From the NCBI GenBank assembly GCA_007258455.2, contig VDFB02275585.1, positions 1-64,000 of the forward strand: DNA of 64,000 bases. The letters run 5' to 3'. Source of the DNA: Sequoia sempervirens. Taxonomy: Eukaryota; Streptophyta; Pinopsida; Cupressales; Cupressaceae. Below the pieces are notes generated by a model. The model searched no databases, was not told the DNA's origin, and was given only the letters and a program-made list of their open reading frames with translations. Of the stretch, positions 1 through 12,480 are shown one piece after another. The number at the start of each line of letters is the position of its first letter. Within the stretch, counting starts at the first letter, position 1. Made by a program: the position numbers and the translations under genes.

Positions 1-719
1 CCTATCTATATCTCTTTCTCTTTCCCTCTTTATTCCTTCATATCTCTACCTCTATCTTTGTATTCCCATCTCTCTTTCTATCTCTCTTTATATAGTTTAA
101 ATTCCATAAAATATAATATATAATAATAAATAAATATGTTATTTATTGTATACATAAAATACATATATTAAATTTAATTACTTTGTTGTAGGTAAATTGT
201 AGTGAAGGCGTCTATTTCTCATTTTGAGCAATGTGATGCTTTTCTCCTTTGTGTTGAAGCAATGCCTCCTATTGCAACATACTTAATCATTCCAAAATAA
301 TGCTTCACATCCTCTGTCTTTGTCATTTGGGTGTCTATACAAATTTGTACATTATATTTTAAATTTTTATGTCAACTAACATTCCTCGTGCATGCATTCC
401 AAGTTTTACACAACCTTATAGTTTGGATGGGGTGATGGAGCTCAGGAGATGAAAATTTCAAACCTTGAAGTTGTAAAATTGTTGGTGGTTTGTTTCATTG
501 CTTGATGATAAATTTGGTAAAAGGTAAAACCCAAGGCTTTATGAGCAAAACAACATGGGGCAAGGCTATGGTAAAAACATCACAAGAGAGGATGCATGTT
601 ATTTAATATTTATATATTATATAGTATAATATATAATATAAATATAATAAACAATATAATATAAATATCTAAATACTAGAATATAATATAAATACAAATA
701 TAATACAATATAATATAAT
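1..719. other. AT-rich DNA without genes
   Basis: The first ~95 bases are polypyrimidine-rich (runs of CTCT and TCTT). From about 600 to 719 the sequence is almost pure A/T, built from short ATATAAT-like words. I see no coding or RNA gene. Confidence 0.6.
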
Positions 720-2270
720 AGCCTAAATCAACTAGGCAACAAAGAGCATGTAACAGCTAGACTGCAACATAACAACATAACTCTACAAGGCATCAACATT
801 CCTACTACCCCCATCAGCCTTTTCACAACACCATCCAACTGAAATCTCCAATTCAACCTCCACCAAGCAATAGGAGAGAGCTCCCCTCTATAGGAGAAGA
901 TGAAATAAAAAACCTTACCACCAAAGCCATCACACTCCTGCCCACCCAAGCTCCACCTTAATAGGAGCAAGAAGTAGAGAAGAGTTCTTCCCACCAAATC
1001 AATAGCAACTAACTCCACCTCAATAGGAACAATCTCCACCATCATAGAAGACATCAACTATAGAATCTAGAAGGAAGAAAAAACTTCAGAAGAAAGGGAA
1101 GATACAACATCCATTGGCATGACAAGATGCTTGAGCTTAGAAGGAGAAAATGAGTGCACCTCAGCCATCAACACTAAAAGAAAACAAATATGAGCCTTCT
1201 GAAAAAGCATGATTAACAGCTCAACCATTGGGAAGAGAACAACCCCAACATGCAAAATGAACTTTATAGCCCAAAAGAGGTTGAAAGAAATACAAATCTT
1301 ATGATTTTGGGTCATAGGGAAAAAATAGCCCATATGACAGAGGATACACAAAGAAAATATCAACAAAAACTCTCTCTTATCCATTATTATCAAGGATAGT
1401 AGAGAGCTAGCATACACAGAGAAGAAAACAACCCCCAAAAGAAAAATAATCAACACAAACCAAGGGAACACAACCAAGCTCCAAAAATGAAACCAAGCAT
1501 AGACTAAGCATTCTATATTGGCCTTAGAAGACATGAAAATCATGAAAACAAACCCCCAGAGAAAAATAAACAACACTAACCAGAGGGTCCCCGCCCTTGC
1601 CCACCCCCAAACTAAGATATTTTGAATATCTGCAACAAAATAACCAAAAAGAACAAGAGATCATAGAGTTATGGTGAAGGAAACAACATGATATCAAACC
1701 AATGACTTTTTAGGAAAAACACAAGAAAAACAATGTCTTCCCCAAAGCACATGAATATCTTCAATAAAACCATAGTGCTCATTCCATAACATGAACCACA
1801 AAGAGGGGAAAACTCAAAGCACAAAGTAAAGACAAAAGGCAACAAAAGAAAGTCTGCAATAGACACCAAGTCATAGAAACCCAAAGAGAGAACACAAACG
1901 CCAAAGCCTAGAAAACCATCAGCATGGAAAAAAACATTAGCGTGGTAGACCATCATCATGGTAGACTAGAAAACCTTCTCACATGCCACCAAAGTAGCAA
2001 CAGACTAGAAAACCATGCCCACATAAGCCAAAGGAGCCCCCAACGTCAACAAAACATCAATGAAGCAAAAACTATCAATGTGATAGACCGTCATCACAAC
2101 AAACCAAAAAACCTCTACACACGCCACCAAAGCAATAGAAGACTAGAAAACCATGCCCACAAAAGCCAAAGGAGCCCCCAACACCAACAAATTAGCATCA
2201 ACATCATCAGATTCACCCTCATCGTCTCCTTCACTAGGGGGATTTGAACTTCCTCCCCCTCTCTTCTTCC
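720..2270. other. Unassigned moderate-GC segment, possibly an old repeat
   Basis: This segment is clearly less AT-rich than both flanks, with fairly sharp borders near 720 and 2300. That suggests an inserted repeat. Minus-strand reading frames of 96-169 codons exist, but they are rich in Phe, Leu and Val without any family motif and I do not regard them as genes. No reverse transcriptase, LTR, poly(A) tail or target-site duplication could be recognised. Confidence 0.35.
1942..2190. repeat. 138-bp tandem duplication, two copies
   Basis: Copy 1 starts at 1942 and copy 2 at 2080. Both contain the words CATGCCCACA and AGCCAAAGGAGCCCCCAAC. The period of 138 is a multiple of three, so a plus-strand open frame stays open across both copies and repeats a ~46-residue unit rich in His, Gln and Asn. 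No domain is recognised, and an open frame is expected by chance when the first unit is open. Confidence 0.75.
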
Positions 2271-5200
2271 TGTCCGCTCCCGCTCGTTCCATTTTTTTAA
2301 TTTGGAAACTCTTGTTAGTTACATAAAAAATATTTGTTAGAATTTTTACACAAACGTACTTTATTTAAATCTCTACTATTTTACTTTTAATCCTTTAACG
2401 AAATCTAACTTTTATCCTTAAATTTCCTTAGTGCAAGATATTCATAAAGACACCAATTTTTTTAAATATGTATCAAATAAAATAATTCATATCACATTAA
2501 TATTATTTTAAAAGTAAATTTACATTACATAAAATATAGCATATAATTTTTATATTAACACAAAAAAACTTATACAATAATTTATCAAAAAAAATTATAC
2601 AATAATTTACTAAAAAAAATTAAACTTAAAATATCATTTTTGATAAAAAAATTATAATCTAATGATCTCAATTAAATTACTTATTTCTTAATTATTAGAA
2701 CCAACATATAAATAATAAATTCATTAATGTAAATAAAGACACTGAAATTAGATTGAAATAACATAACATAACATAATTAAATAAAAAAGAAATCTAATAT
2801 CAATTTTTTAGGATAAAATTTTATGAACTTTTCATTATTCCTATGCTTTACCTCATACTATGAATGATGTGAATAACAACATATTATATTATATTTTCTT
2901 TACCAGCATTGTGTTTCACTTTTTACTTTTGTTGAAAAAGTGTTTTTACATTGTGGTTAAGTAATAATGACGCCGAGGAGAAATAAGTGATAGAGAAAAA
3001 ATGACAAGGAAACTAACACATAGTTAGCTAAATAAAGGTACAGGGTGACACCTAAAAGAACCACGAACATGTGATGATATAGATGGACGCCGGTCCATTT
3101 AATCATCTTGCATTGATACGCATGTCGTGATGCTTGTAGATCTACGAAAAATAACTTGTCTTACTTCATAGAGGGAACACCTTTGGCATAATTAACTACC
3201 ACCATTAAACATGATGACACTTATGGAGAGCACTTATGGAATAAATATAAATTTTAATACCATTCCTTTTATTGTTTATACACATGCTATTAGAACACAT
3301 AAAATCTTTTGTTTGATAAATGTTGTTTGAACAATAGCTATGTAGAGTACTTATTATATATTTAATAAAATGCATCTTTAGTATTGTTAACATTTTTTTG
3401 AATATGTTAATATGAAATCATAATGTTATAAGTATATAATGTGGTCAAAATAGCTTTTTTTTAAAAAAAAAATTTGAAACTTATAAACAAACTACAAACA
3501 TGATAAAATTTCAGGGTTACTAATATGTTGATCATAAAAGCAAACCCAAAAGATTCACCTAATTTTTCATACAATGTTCTAGATATCTTACTCTATCAAG
3601 ACTCATATTCAATAGTTGGGAATTCAACATTCAAGAATACAATTATTTCATACTAGAAACCTTGAGACTAGAAGAAGCTCCTTTCACTGTTCATGTAATG
3701 TGCACATATTGTGTAGATTTTATTATATTGCATCTCATATTGCAATGGTTAGCTACATAAATCAGAAACAAGATTTCAAGTTTGTGTTCAATCTTGAATA
3801 ATAAATAGTATATAGTTTGCTAGCTATCCTCTAACTATTTGTGTAGAGTGCTATGGAGCCATCTTGGAAGATGATATGTGTACTTTCTTCAACTAGATTA
3901 ATACAAGATTTTCACAAAGTGATTGAATGTCTAATCTAAAGTGAAAGTAAAGGATTCTCAAATTATTATCATCCATACACTCATGGCCCTCATATATTCA
4001 AATGGAATCAAATGATTGATAGTGTATTGTATCACAATTTGTTTAAATATTTTATACAAACAACCTTGAAGAAGACCATAACGTGTGTTATTAGTGCTAT
4101 TAAAGGAAGTACTTAAGATGATCATATAAAAACTTGGTGGACACCTCTCTCCACGTATTTCATAATCATTATTATTATAAAATTATATGACATTATAATT
4201 ACACCTTTATTTCAACAATCTCTTGTCTTCATATACTCCACACTATGTCAATCATTATTTTCATAGAATTTATAAATAGTATATATACTTTATCAAGAAT
4301 GCAATGGATTGTAAGTTACTCCATATAAAATCCCCTTGCTCCTACTTGTACTAACTAGAGTTGCTACTTTCAACATGCATGCCACAAAAAATCATGCATC
4401 CTTAAAATTCCTATTAATAATTTGTGACCTTTGAGTGGTCAATTACTACCTACATTATAGGAAGATATCAATAAACCTTGAATTAATTATTTTCACCACA
4501 TGAAAAATAAATATTTGGTGGAAAATCAATTATCCTTGCAAGTGATCTCCCTCGGTTACCTCCTATTCGAGACATACCATTATATGCAAGCATCTCTCAT
4601 TGTATTGATATGCTTACTAACAATTTTTGGTGTAAGGTTTGACATTTTTGTAACAATGCTTATTATAAAAAAAATGCATTTTATGTGTATGTTGAAACAC
4701 TAAGGTAAAACACTATGGACTATAATTGAAAAATTTGTGACCTTGTACATAGTTTTCTATCAACAAGGGCATGATCTAGAATAAGTTAGATTCAAGGATA
4801 TGTTAACAAAATTTGGGAATGCAATCACAACATATGATGGTCCTATAACATCCTCATTGGTTGAACAAATGTGTCAACAAGTGTTAAGGAGCATACAATA
4901 TTTGATGCATCTATGCATTTATATGCCAAAATATTATGGTCATGCTCCATAATAAGATAATGTTAAAGTCTCTCACCACACTAGTTGCACATTGTATATT
5001 TGAACATGCTCAACATATAGAATCACATGATGTTGATGATGATCATTTTGATAGAGTGGTTCTACTATGTGTTAACCAACATGTAATGTTGGAATGGAAT
5101 TTATGGGTGTATGTTAGCTTAGCTAATTGAGCATTGGGTACTCTTAAATATATAGTTTATTTCAAGGTACTTGACCACTAGAGTTGTCATTGTGTGATTG

Positions 5201-8079
5201 TGTAATTTGACAATTTTGGTTGTGCCATGGGACTTTAATAGTCCAACATTTATCTCTCTTCCACCTAATACACAAGGCAATCTTACACAAATCCCCCTCA
5301 AGATTAGAATTTTATAGCAAAGAATAATTTTAGTTTCAACAATTTTTAATTGTATATATTAATAATTCTAGATGCATTGATATATATTTTGAGGATACAT
5401 GTATTGGGTTGCACTTAAACATCACAACATTCAAGGGTCATGTTGTTAACCAATATGAGAAAATTCTAAATTTTTGTTCAACATCTAGTTGTAAGCCTAC
5501 AAATCTATATTTTGTTGTGTGTTACTCTTTGACAATGTTCCCCTATTAAGGTTCTTTATAAACATTAATCATGATCCTCCAATAAAATTCTAAAGGTTAA
5601 GCTCAAAATTTGCAACTTATTATGCTTCTTTGATGACATGGAGTTATTTACCTATTGGAAGGTTTCCCAATTGTTTGTGTTTATTTTCTTCATTTTATGT
5701 CGACTAAAAATTAGCTCTATACTTTTGTACCCCAACTTGGGAAGTCAAGTATCGTCTTTTGATCCTATGAACAACATTTGTGTAGGTATGTATAGCTCAA
5801 AAACCTTTAACTATACTTATATTGATGTGTCATATTCTAGTTGGATTATGGCAAGGTTGGTTATGCATGAAGAAGTGTGTGCAACAATATAGGGTGGGCC
5901 CCTATCAATTGAAGAACTAAAGGTGATACATTGTATTTTATTTGGTTTCTATGGATATATGGGTGTCTTATGTAGGGCCAAGGAAGACCTTAGATCTTCC
6001 AACAATCATTGATCTCTTTATGAAGTCTATCATGCTTTTGTCATGTGGTATCGCATTATATACTTTATGCTTTTTTAAAATATGTTCGTGAGACTCTTTG
6101 ATGAAATTATAAAACACCTTTCAATGTAATTATTTTTAATTTACAAGTTTATATAAGTTAAATTTTATACATAATATATTGGCATAGACATATTAAATAC
6201 ATCTATAAGTACATAGGCACCTTAATACTGTACTAGATGTCTTTTAGATAGATGTATTTAAGATACCTAAACTAGTTTTACTTTGTAAATAAAATATTTT
6301 TTAGATAAAAAATAAAGTACAAACAATATAAATAAAATAAATTATATTTTAAATAATTCAAAGTTAAATAAAACAACTCTTAAGTAAATAAAAAATAGTT
6401 CTTGAGATAAAAGTATAATAAATAATATATTTAAAATAAAAAATTCTTAAAATAATTCTAGAGCAAAATAAAATAACTCCTTTTGTAATTATATTTATAC
6501 TATAAATACAATAATCATATTTAATTAATAATTACTTATTACAACATGTAGCAAAAAAAATTTACTTATTACAACTTTTATTTAAGAATTTTATTTTTGA
6601 TATTATTTACTTTATATTTCATTGAAAAATGGTTTTATTTTTAATATAAATACAATAAATCATAAAATATATATACATTATCTTATGTTAAAAAAAAATG
6701 ATAATTCTTATAATCTAATTTTCTACAGGTCTATTAACCTATTTTTACACAATGGTTATATCTAAATATTAAAATCATGATACACTGAAGGCAAGTATTT
6801 GCCACTACTTAGAGCATTTATATAGATTAATATCAAACAAAATCAACTTCAACAAGGTCTTACTATCAAACTCAAAATCAACCAATCAATCTAGGAAGAC
6901 TCCTAAGAGACAAACTCAACTTCAACTATAATAGTCATAGTTGTACCGTACATTCCATTTGCAAGAATTTGTTGATCTCAAACTATTAATCGATTTATCC
7001 CTTAATAATTATTAACTCATCTATCAACTAACCAAAAAATACTATTATTACAATACTATAAGAAAAAATATATATTATTATAGCATGTTTCAATTGTTGT
7101 TATAGCATTTGTTGATTTAATGTCAAATATTTTTAACAATATTGAACCAATAGTTGTGACTTTAAAGTTGTTAGTGTTGATGATAACTACCAATAATTGA
7201 ACAATATGTATTCCTTAGATCTAAAAAGCAACAAATCATGTGATACCACATTAGTGCACCAATAAAACATGATTTAGTGCACAAGTATCGATCTCACTTT
7301 TTTTTTGGACCTTTTTGGACACCTCAACAAAAAGCATGTTGATGTGGCATCATATTTGATGATGTGGCTTTGAAACCTTAGTAATAAGTAGGGGCATTAC
7401 CAAGCAAGCTGTTGTAAAAAATTGGGAATTTTTTGATTTCTACATAGAATTTTGAGAAGCGTGAAATTAGGGTGCTCAACTACTGAGCCCTCCCCCCTAT
7501 ATTATTTGTATGCTCTCCACTTGTAACCATCATTTTCATTGTTAATATATGGTGTGTGGCCCAAACCTTCACCATTTTTACTAATTCTTACGTCTTAATT
7601 GTGGAAGAAGGATCATCTCATACCATGCCTGAGTCACACTCTGATCAATGCATCATACAATGCCATAACAAAAGCGTAATTTGTGTTTTGATTCCATAGC
7701 ATTATGTGTTGCACAAATCTTCTCGTTGCTCTAATGTAAGCTCACCATGACCAAGTGTGGAGTCGTACCTATAAGAGATACCAATAGTATAGTAGTTGGA
7801 AGGTGCAAAAGTTTAATATCTTGCTTAGAATGCATATAAATTGTTGGCCAACAACAATCATCATGGATTAAGCATGAAACATACAACAAGGAGAGGATGT
7901 GATTTAACAAAGATAAAAGGGTTGCACTCTAAGTCGAAAGGAAATATGGATAAGTGTGCTAGCATTGTAGATAATAGGTGTGAAGGATTTAGGGTATTCT
8001 AATGAAAAATGGTAAATTGTAATCTAATATGGTACAATAGAGTATATGTAAATCACATGTATATTTTGAGATTAGTGTA
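2271..8079. other. Long AT-rich intergenic stretch
   Basis: This stretch holds only short reading frames (up to ~86 codons) without family motifs. Very AT-rich blocks lie at about 2440-2830 and 6100-6760. Nothing resembling a reverse transcriptase, integrase, LTR pair or RNA gene was recognised on either strand. Very old transposon remnants cannot be excluded by eye. Confidence 0.5.
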
Positions 8080-8100
8080 ATGTCTTTTAATCATTTTCAG

Positions 8101-8320
8101 ATCAAGGGGCATCTTGGAAACATTTCCTTCTGGGAGTCTTCTAACCATCCCCAAATCAAGAGGCATCCTCGAAACATTCTCTCTTATGGGAGTCTTCTAA
8201 CCATCCCCAAATCAAGGGGCATCTTGGAAACATCCCCTCCTCTAGGAATCTTCCAACCATCCCCAAATCAAGAGACATCTTGGAAAAATCCCCTCCTTGA
8301 AGAGGGCATCCCAAAAATGC
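8101..8320. repeat. 56-bp minisatellite, about four units
   Basis: Units begin with ATCAAG at 8101, 8155, 8211 and 8267, giving periods of 54, 56 and 56 bp. The last unit degenerates near 8310. Shared words are GGCATCTTGGAAACAT and AACCATCCCCAAATCAAG. The period is not a multiple of three, so the array is not a coding repeat. Confidence 0.85.
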
Positions 8321-8578
8321 CCTTGGATCTTGAACAATGACTGGGGGACAACGAGGTGATGTGCCCTCCAAGTCGTGATGCTATCCCCATCTTAAAAACA
8401 TGGAAAGTTTGAAAGAAAAAAATATCCCATAAAACACTACATCTTTTTAATAAATTTGACAAAATCTCATTTTTATTTATATCAATTATTATAATTATAA
8501 AATTTGAAAAAATCAAAAAGCATTAAACTATTGATCCTTATTTATATCAATTATTATAATTATAAAATTCGTTAAAAT

Positions 8579-8587
8579 AAAAAAAAA
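8579..8587 (-). terminator. Pol III T-run downstream of tRNA-Thr
   Basis: A run of nine A on the plus strand reads as T9 on the minus strand, 26 bases past the 3' end of the tRNA-Thr gene. RNA polymerase III stops at runs of four or more T, so this is the likely terminator. Confidence 0.6.
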
Positions 8588-8613
8588 GCATAAATTGTCA
8601 ATCCGATAGCAAC

Positions 8614-8687
8614 TGCTCTGATTGAGAGTTGAACTCAAGACCTCCCGCTTACTAAACGGGTGCTCTAACCAACTGAGCTATCAGAGC
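8614..8687 (-). tRNA. tRNA-Thr (anticodon AGT)
   Basis: A complete 74-nt cloverleaf can be folded on the minus strand. The acceptor stem is GCTCTGA/TCAGAGC with discriminator A. The D stem is GCTC/GAGC and the anticodon stem CCCGT/GCGGG. The loop TTAGTAA gives anticodon AGT, which decodes threonine ACN codons after inosine modification. A five-base variable loop is followed by the T stem TTGAG/CTCAA with loop TTCAACT. The internal boxes A and B are intact and no intron is present. CCA is not encoded, as usual for nuclear genes. A minus-strand T-run 26 bases downstream could terminate transcription. The gene diverges from tRNA-Val 136 bp away. It appears functional, although dispersed plant tRNA copies may be silent. 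Confidence 0.93.
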
Positions 8688-8823
8688 AGACAATATTTTC
8701 TGTTGAGCGAAACATATTAGTACAAAAAATTACACGGAAGCAGAAGCTCAAGGCTTACACGTTAGTGTTGATGGGGCACACTTTATTTATCTTATATAAT
8801 AAAATATAATCGGACCGTTATCT

Positions 8824-8897
8824 GGTGCCGTGGTGTAGTTGGTTATCACGTCAGTCTAACACACTGAAGGTCTCCGGTTCAAGTCCGGGCGGCGCCA
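8824..8897 (+). tRNA. tRNA-Val (anticodon AAC)
   Basis: A complete 74-nt cloverleaf lies on the plus strand. The acceptor stem GGTGCCG/CGGCGCC contains one G-T wobble, and the discriminator is A. The anticodon stem TCAGT/ACTGA encloses loop CTAACAC, giving anticodon AAC for valine. The variable loop is AGGTC, and the T stem TCCGG/CCGGG encloses TTCAAGT. A short T-run at about 8903-8906 could act as a pol III terminator. The sequence closely resembles the standard plant nuclear tRNA-Val(AAC), as I remember it. A minus-strand reading frame crossing it is an artefact of the tRNA sequence. Confidence 0.93.
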
Positions 8898-9217
8898 ATT
8901 ATATTTTAAATATTTTATGTTAATGGGGACTAAAACCATATAAAGCTCTTTTGGACAAAATTGCAGAGAAATCTTTTTCATACAGTTAACTGTACCTATT
9001 GGACACAATACTAAAGAAACCCTTGAGAACTCCCATTTATACAACTACTACCTACCTCATAACTTCATGCTGAAGGAACTACATGCTCCGTTTGATTGAA
9101 GCTGCGAATACGAAGCTTCCTTGAGAGATGCGGATTGGATTTGATTTCTATCACATTTTGATATCATGATATATTTATATTATGTTTCATGTAATTGTAA
9201 AAATGTTATGTATGTTT

Positions 9218-9540
9218 TCTTATGATGTCAATCGTGTAGTTTTTTGTGTTAAACTCTTTGATTTAAGTTTCATGAGTAGTGGTTCACAAGAATCCATCTC
9301 TCATGATAACGAATGGTTCACTTACCACTCACTGCATCTAGGTGATATAAATCGTGTAGTTTTTCGAGTCAAACTTCTTGACCCATGTTTTATGAGTAGT
9401 GGTTCACAAGAACCCATCTCTTATGATAATGAATGGTCCACTTAACACTCATTGCATCTAAGTGATACTCACAGAGGTGAAGCATTGGACCTTCTTGGAA
9501 GGTCATCCATCCCCGTACTACTCCAACTCAAACACACTTA
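9218..9540 (-). repeat. 5S-rRNA-related dispersed repeat, copy 1
   Basis: On the minus strand, 9540 down to about 9475 resembles the 3' half of 5S rRNA. It includes the box A-like TTAAGTGTGTTTG and the box C-like GGATGGATGACC. This is followed by a ~150-bp body shared with the copies at 13311 and 14822. Here the body is partly duplicated in tandem: ATCGTGTAGT occurs at 9231 and again at 9351, a 120-bp period, and the first unit lacks the 5S part. Known relatives of this kind are Cassandra TRIM elements (5S promoter in the LTR) and 5S-headed SINEs. I cannot tell which this is. Confidence 0.75.
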
Positions 9541-11445
9541 ACCATGTATGTCTTCTTTATTTTATTCTTCATTGGGTATTGGTTATTATGTAATTTCAGC
9601 TATTGTAGTACACACATGTACTTTATGTTTATATTGAGCATTTAGATACATGTTTCCTTATGATTATTAATACAAAAATAGTCAAGTTTGTAAATGATTA
9701 TGATTGAATTTCTTGTTGCATTTGGTTGTGATTTGTGAGATGTACCCTATTTAACTCTATAAACCAAAGATCCAAATCAATGTCAATTCTAGACTTTTAT
9801 GTTATATGTAAACTCATAAAGTAATGTTTTGCAAAAGAATTACTTAATTATCATATGTTGCATTTGCTTGGTTTTTGATATGCATGTATGTCAATATTGA
9901 GTTAGAAAATAGATCTTAATTATTAAATGGTTTAATGAATGTGTTATGTAATTTAATTATTGCATGTTAAAAAGGAAATTGAAAAGGTTATGTAGTTTAT
10001 TTATGACTTCATTGATGTATTTTTGAGAAATTTATAATTGAGAACATTTTTAACCTTATGATTCAAGGTGTATGAGTGCTATGAAATATTTTTGTAATCT
10101 TATGTAAACTATCCACATTTGGAATGGGAGTACCATATTGTAGTTTTGCATTGATCTTCTTTTGGGTTGAAATAATATCTTGATTCATAGTTGAATCCTA
10201 AGATGTGTCAAGTCCTGATTTAAGGATGTGTAGATCTAGTTTGCACTTAGGTTGAAATGCACCTTATGGATTATGTTATGCTAATTTGAATTCATTAATA
10301 GATTTTTTTAAATACTCACCCCTGTGGATTAGGAGTAATGATTGTTTATGTGTACCTATTACATTAAAATAAAAAGAGTTTTGCTTATGAATATTTATAA
10401 TTTTGGGTAAATATGAATTATGCACCTTGTAGATTTTAAACATGTTATATTGAGGTTTAGTGTTGTTAAAAATTAGTTGTTCAAACCATTTTATAACAAT
10501 ACTCAAAAGAAGAATATTATGCCATGTTTTACTTGACAATTATGTTCTTGTTTTGGATGTTGAAAATTAATATTAAGGGTCCAATGTGATAGTAGACTTA
10601 TAGAGGAGCCCTTTGGCATTTTTGGTATCAAATTTGGAGTGTTTGAAAATTAAGTTGTTCATTAGAAGCCTTGCACACTATTCAAAATCATCTAATTTAC
10701 TAAGGTTGATTTTGTTGTTGTTAGGGATGGTTTGAAGATAGCCAAGGAAGACCCCAAGATAGTTAGGGGTGATTCTATACTGGTTGTAGAGGTGATTTTG
10801 ATTAACAGGTGCAATTAAGATAATGGATAGTGATTGACCTTTTTTTGGAAAAGTTTGTTAAAGAAAGGTTGGTTGACCTTATCCACCTATCAATTTAGTT
10901 TGAAGACATTTCATGTTCTTTGTTAACTATTCTTCCTTTTATGTCATAAGATGTTCCTTATGATGAAACTATTATTCTATTGAAAAACTAGATTGAGTTA
11001 ATGATTCTCTTTGTACCTTTCAACCTCTTAGTTAGACATTCCTTGTGGTTTGTATGTGTGGTTGTGTGTTGGTTTATTTTGGGGAAAGAAATTATGCTTA
11101 AGTTTCATTGGACTAGGAAATGGAGGTTTGTTCTTATTCTATCCTTACTTATCCATAAGATATGTAGTTAGTGGTCTAGTACCCTATCATCATGGCTAGA
11201 GGAAACCATCCTCTCACATGGTCATTTTGGTGGTGTCATCACATGATATTGTTAATGATTTCACTTTGTAATCATGCTTTGTGCATTGTCAAAATGTACT
11301 ATTAGGTATTGTTATGTTGTGTCATGGAAAATCTAGTGCATGTGTGTGCACTGTGACACATTTGTGTTACAATTGTATCACAATTTTTTTCATCCATTTG
11401 TTAATCATTAATAAATTACACAAAAACTTGGGGCATTATACATAA
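9541..11445. other. AT-rich intergenic DNA
   Basis: Only short frames without motifs are present. No repeat structure, RNA gene or transposon protein was recognised. Confidence 0.5.
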
Positions 11446-11448
11446 TGG

Positions 11449-11563
11449 GAACTACTCCTTTATGGGTATTGCAATGGCTCTATTTGCAGTATTCTTATGC
11501 ATTATTCTGGAGATTTATAATTCTTCCATTTTATTAGACGGAATTCCAGTTAGTTGGGGCTAG
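11449..11563 (+). pseudogene. psbH: psbH 3' fragment (photosystem II protein H), plastid-derived
   Basis: From 11449 the sequence encodes GTTPL, then after a one-base loss near 11460 the frame continues as the conserved single membrane span and tail of PsbH. The end includes [19 protein letters not shown] and a TAG at 11561-11563. In chloroplasts PsbH is a small thylakoid phosphoprotein of photosystem II. Only about the last 38 residues are present. The N-terminal half is missing and the frame is broken, so this copy cannot make PsbH. The downstream petB start matches the plastid operon psbB-psbT-psbH-petB-petD. Confidence 0.88.
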
Positions 11564-11705
11564 AAAAACTAGAAAATCCGCCCCCGAGTTCATCCAAAAC
11601 AAAAAGAATTAAGAAAGAAAAAATTTTGAATAGCTTTCATTTTTAGGTTATTACGTTCCGGTAGTTTGATCGTGTAATTACTTTTATCTAAGGATTTTTG
11701 GAATT

Positions 11706-12480
11706 ATGGGTGTGCGACTTGTTAAAATTGATCTCTATTCTAGTACAGAAAACCGGTCTGTTGTCTTCATAAAATAAAGACGGTCCTTCTACCTCGTTAG
11801 ATGTTGCTCTAATAGTTAATATCTGGAGCACGAGGTAATATATTCAAGAAAATCTGAACTATGGTTTATGCCTGTTTTTGAGACCTCGTGACCAAGCTTC
11901 TCAATAATTGGAAAAAACTATGATAATAAATTCAGGGATCTCTCTTCCTTTTTATACTGATGCTGACTAAAGAATGAGATAGTATTTCATTTTCTTTAGT
12001 TAGTCTATTTCATTAAGTAAGTAAGAATGAAATGGAAAGGTTATAACCCATAAAACCTTTCGAGTATTCAAAAATCATCGGGGTGAAATGAAAATCTTAG
12101 GTTTAGATTTATTCATCTATTGAGATCTCGACAAGATAATTCCTATTGATCATCCATACTAATTGTTTTCTAGGTGATTTATATCACGAATAGGATAAAA
12201 GATCGTTCAAAAGGCCTATAGCGATTTATTTTGCATAACAATGAGCCAACTTGAAATCCATGTTAGAGGTATCATTCTATTAGTGCTCTAAATAATTCCT
12301 TAAAGAATGTAGTTATGAAACCCTTTAGCATTAGGGATACAAAGTTGAGCTAAATGCTCAAGTGGGTCTTATAATTAAAACATAGACAACTTGAGCCAAT
12401 TGATATGAGTGGGTACACTACTTCTACTTTTAAGTTCTATTGAACTTGGGAAAGTAATCCCTTTAAGATCTCAAAGTATA
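11706..12480 (+). pseudogene. petB: petB exon 1 plus truncated group II intron, plastid-derived
   Basis: ATGGGT at 11706-11711 is followed at once by GTGCGACTTG, a group II intron 5' end. A six-base first exon is characteristic of plastid petB, which encodes cytochrome b6. The following ~750 bases read like the petB intron as I remember it, for example an ACTAAAGAATGAGATAG word near 11967. No domain V hairpin and no exon 2 are found, so the insertion ends inside the intron. The copy is non-functional in the nucleus. Confidence 0.75.

Larger units (their letters stand above)
11446..12480 (+). other. Nuclear insertion of plastid DNA (psbH-petB region)
   Basis: The segment keeps the plastid order: psbH 3' end, a short spacer, petB exon 1, then the beginning of a group II intron. 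The left edge is abrupt. Upstream plastid psbH sequence stops at about 11446, where AT-rich nuclear-like DNA begins. On the right, intron-like sequence fades near 12480 before any domain V hairpin or petB exon 2. The flanks carry dispersed repeats not expected in a plastome, so this is a transferred fragment and not organellar DNA. The right boundary is approximate. Confidence 0.85.

Noticed and set aside
1067..1576. 169-codon hydrophobic minus-strand ORF
   Set aside because: It looks like a multi-span membrane protein only because the plus strand is A-rich. No family motif and no start context.
4500..5900. Possible old retroelement or gene in plus-strand short ORFs
   Set aside because: Several frames of 60-85 codons exist, but none gave a recognisable motif and no LTRs or tails were visible.
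8856..9044. Minus-strand ORF ending in a Pro-Asp-Leu-Asn-Arg-Arg-like stretch
   Set aside because: It reads across the tRNA-Val gene in antisense. This peptide is a well-known artefact of tRNA sequence.
11446..12480. Window is plastid DNA
   Set aside because: Only ~1 kb is plastid-like, with a frameshifted psbH and a truncated petB. All surroundings are nuclear retroelements.
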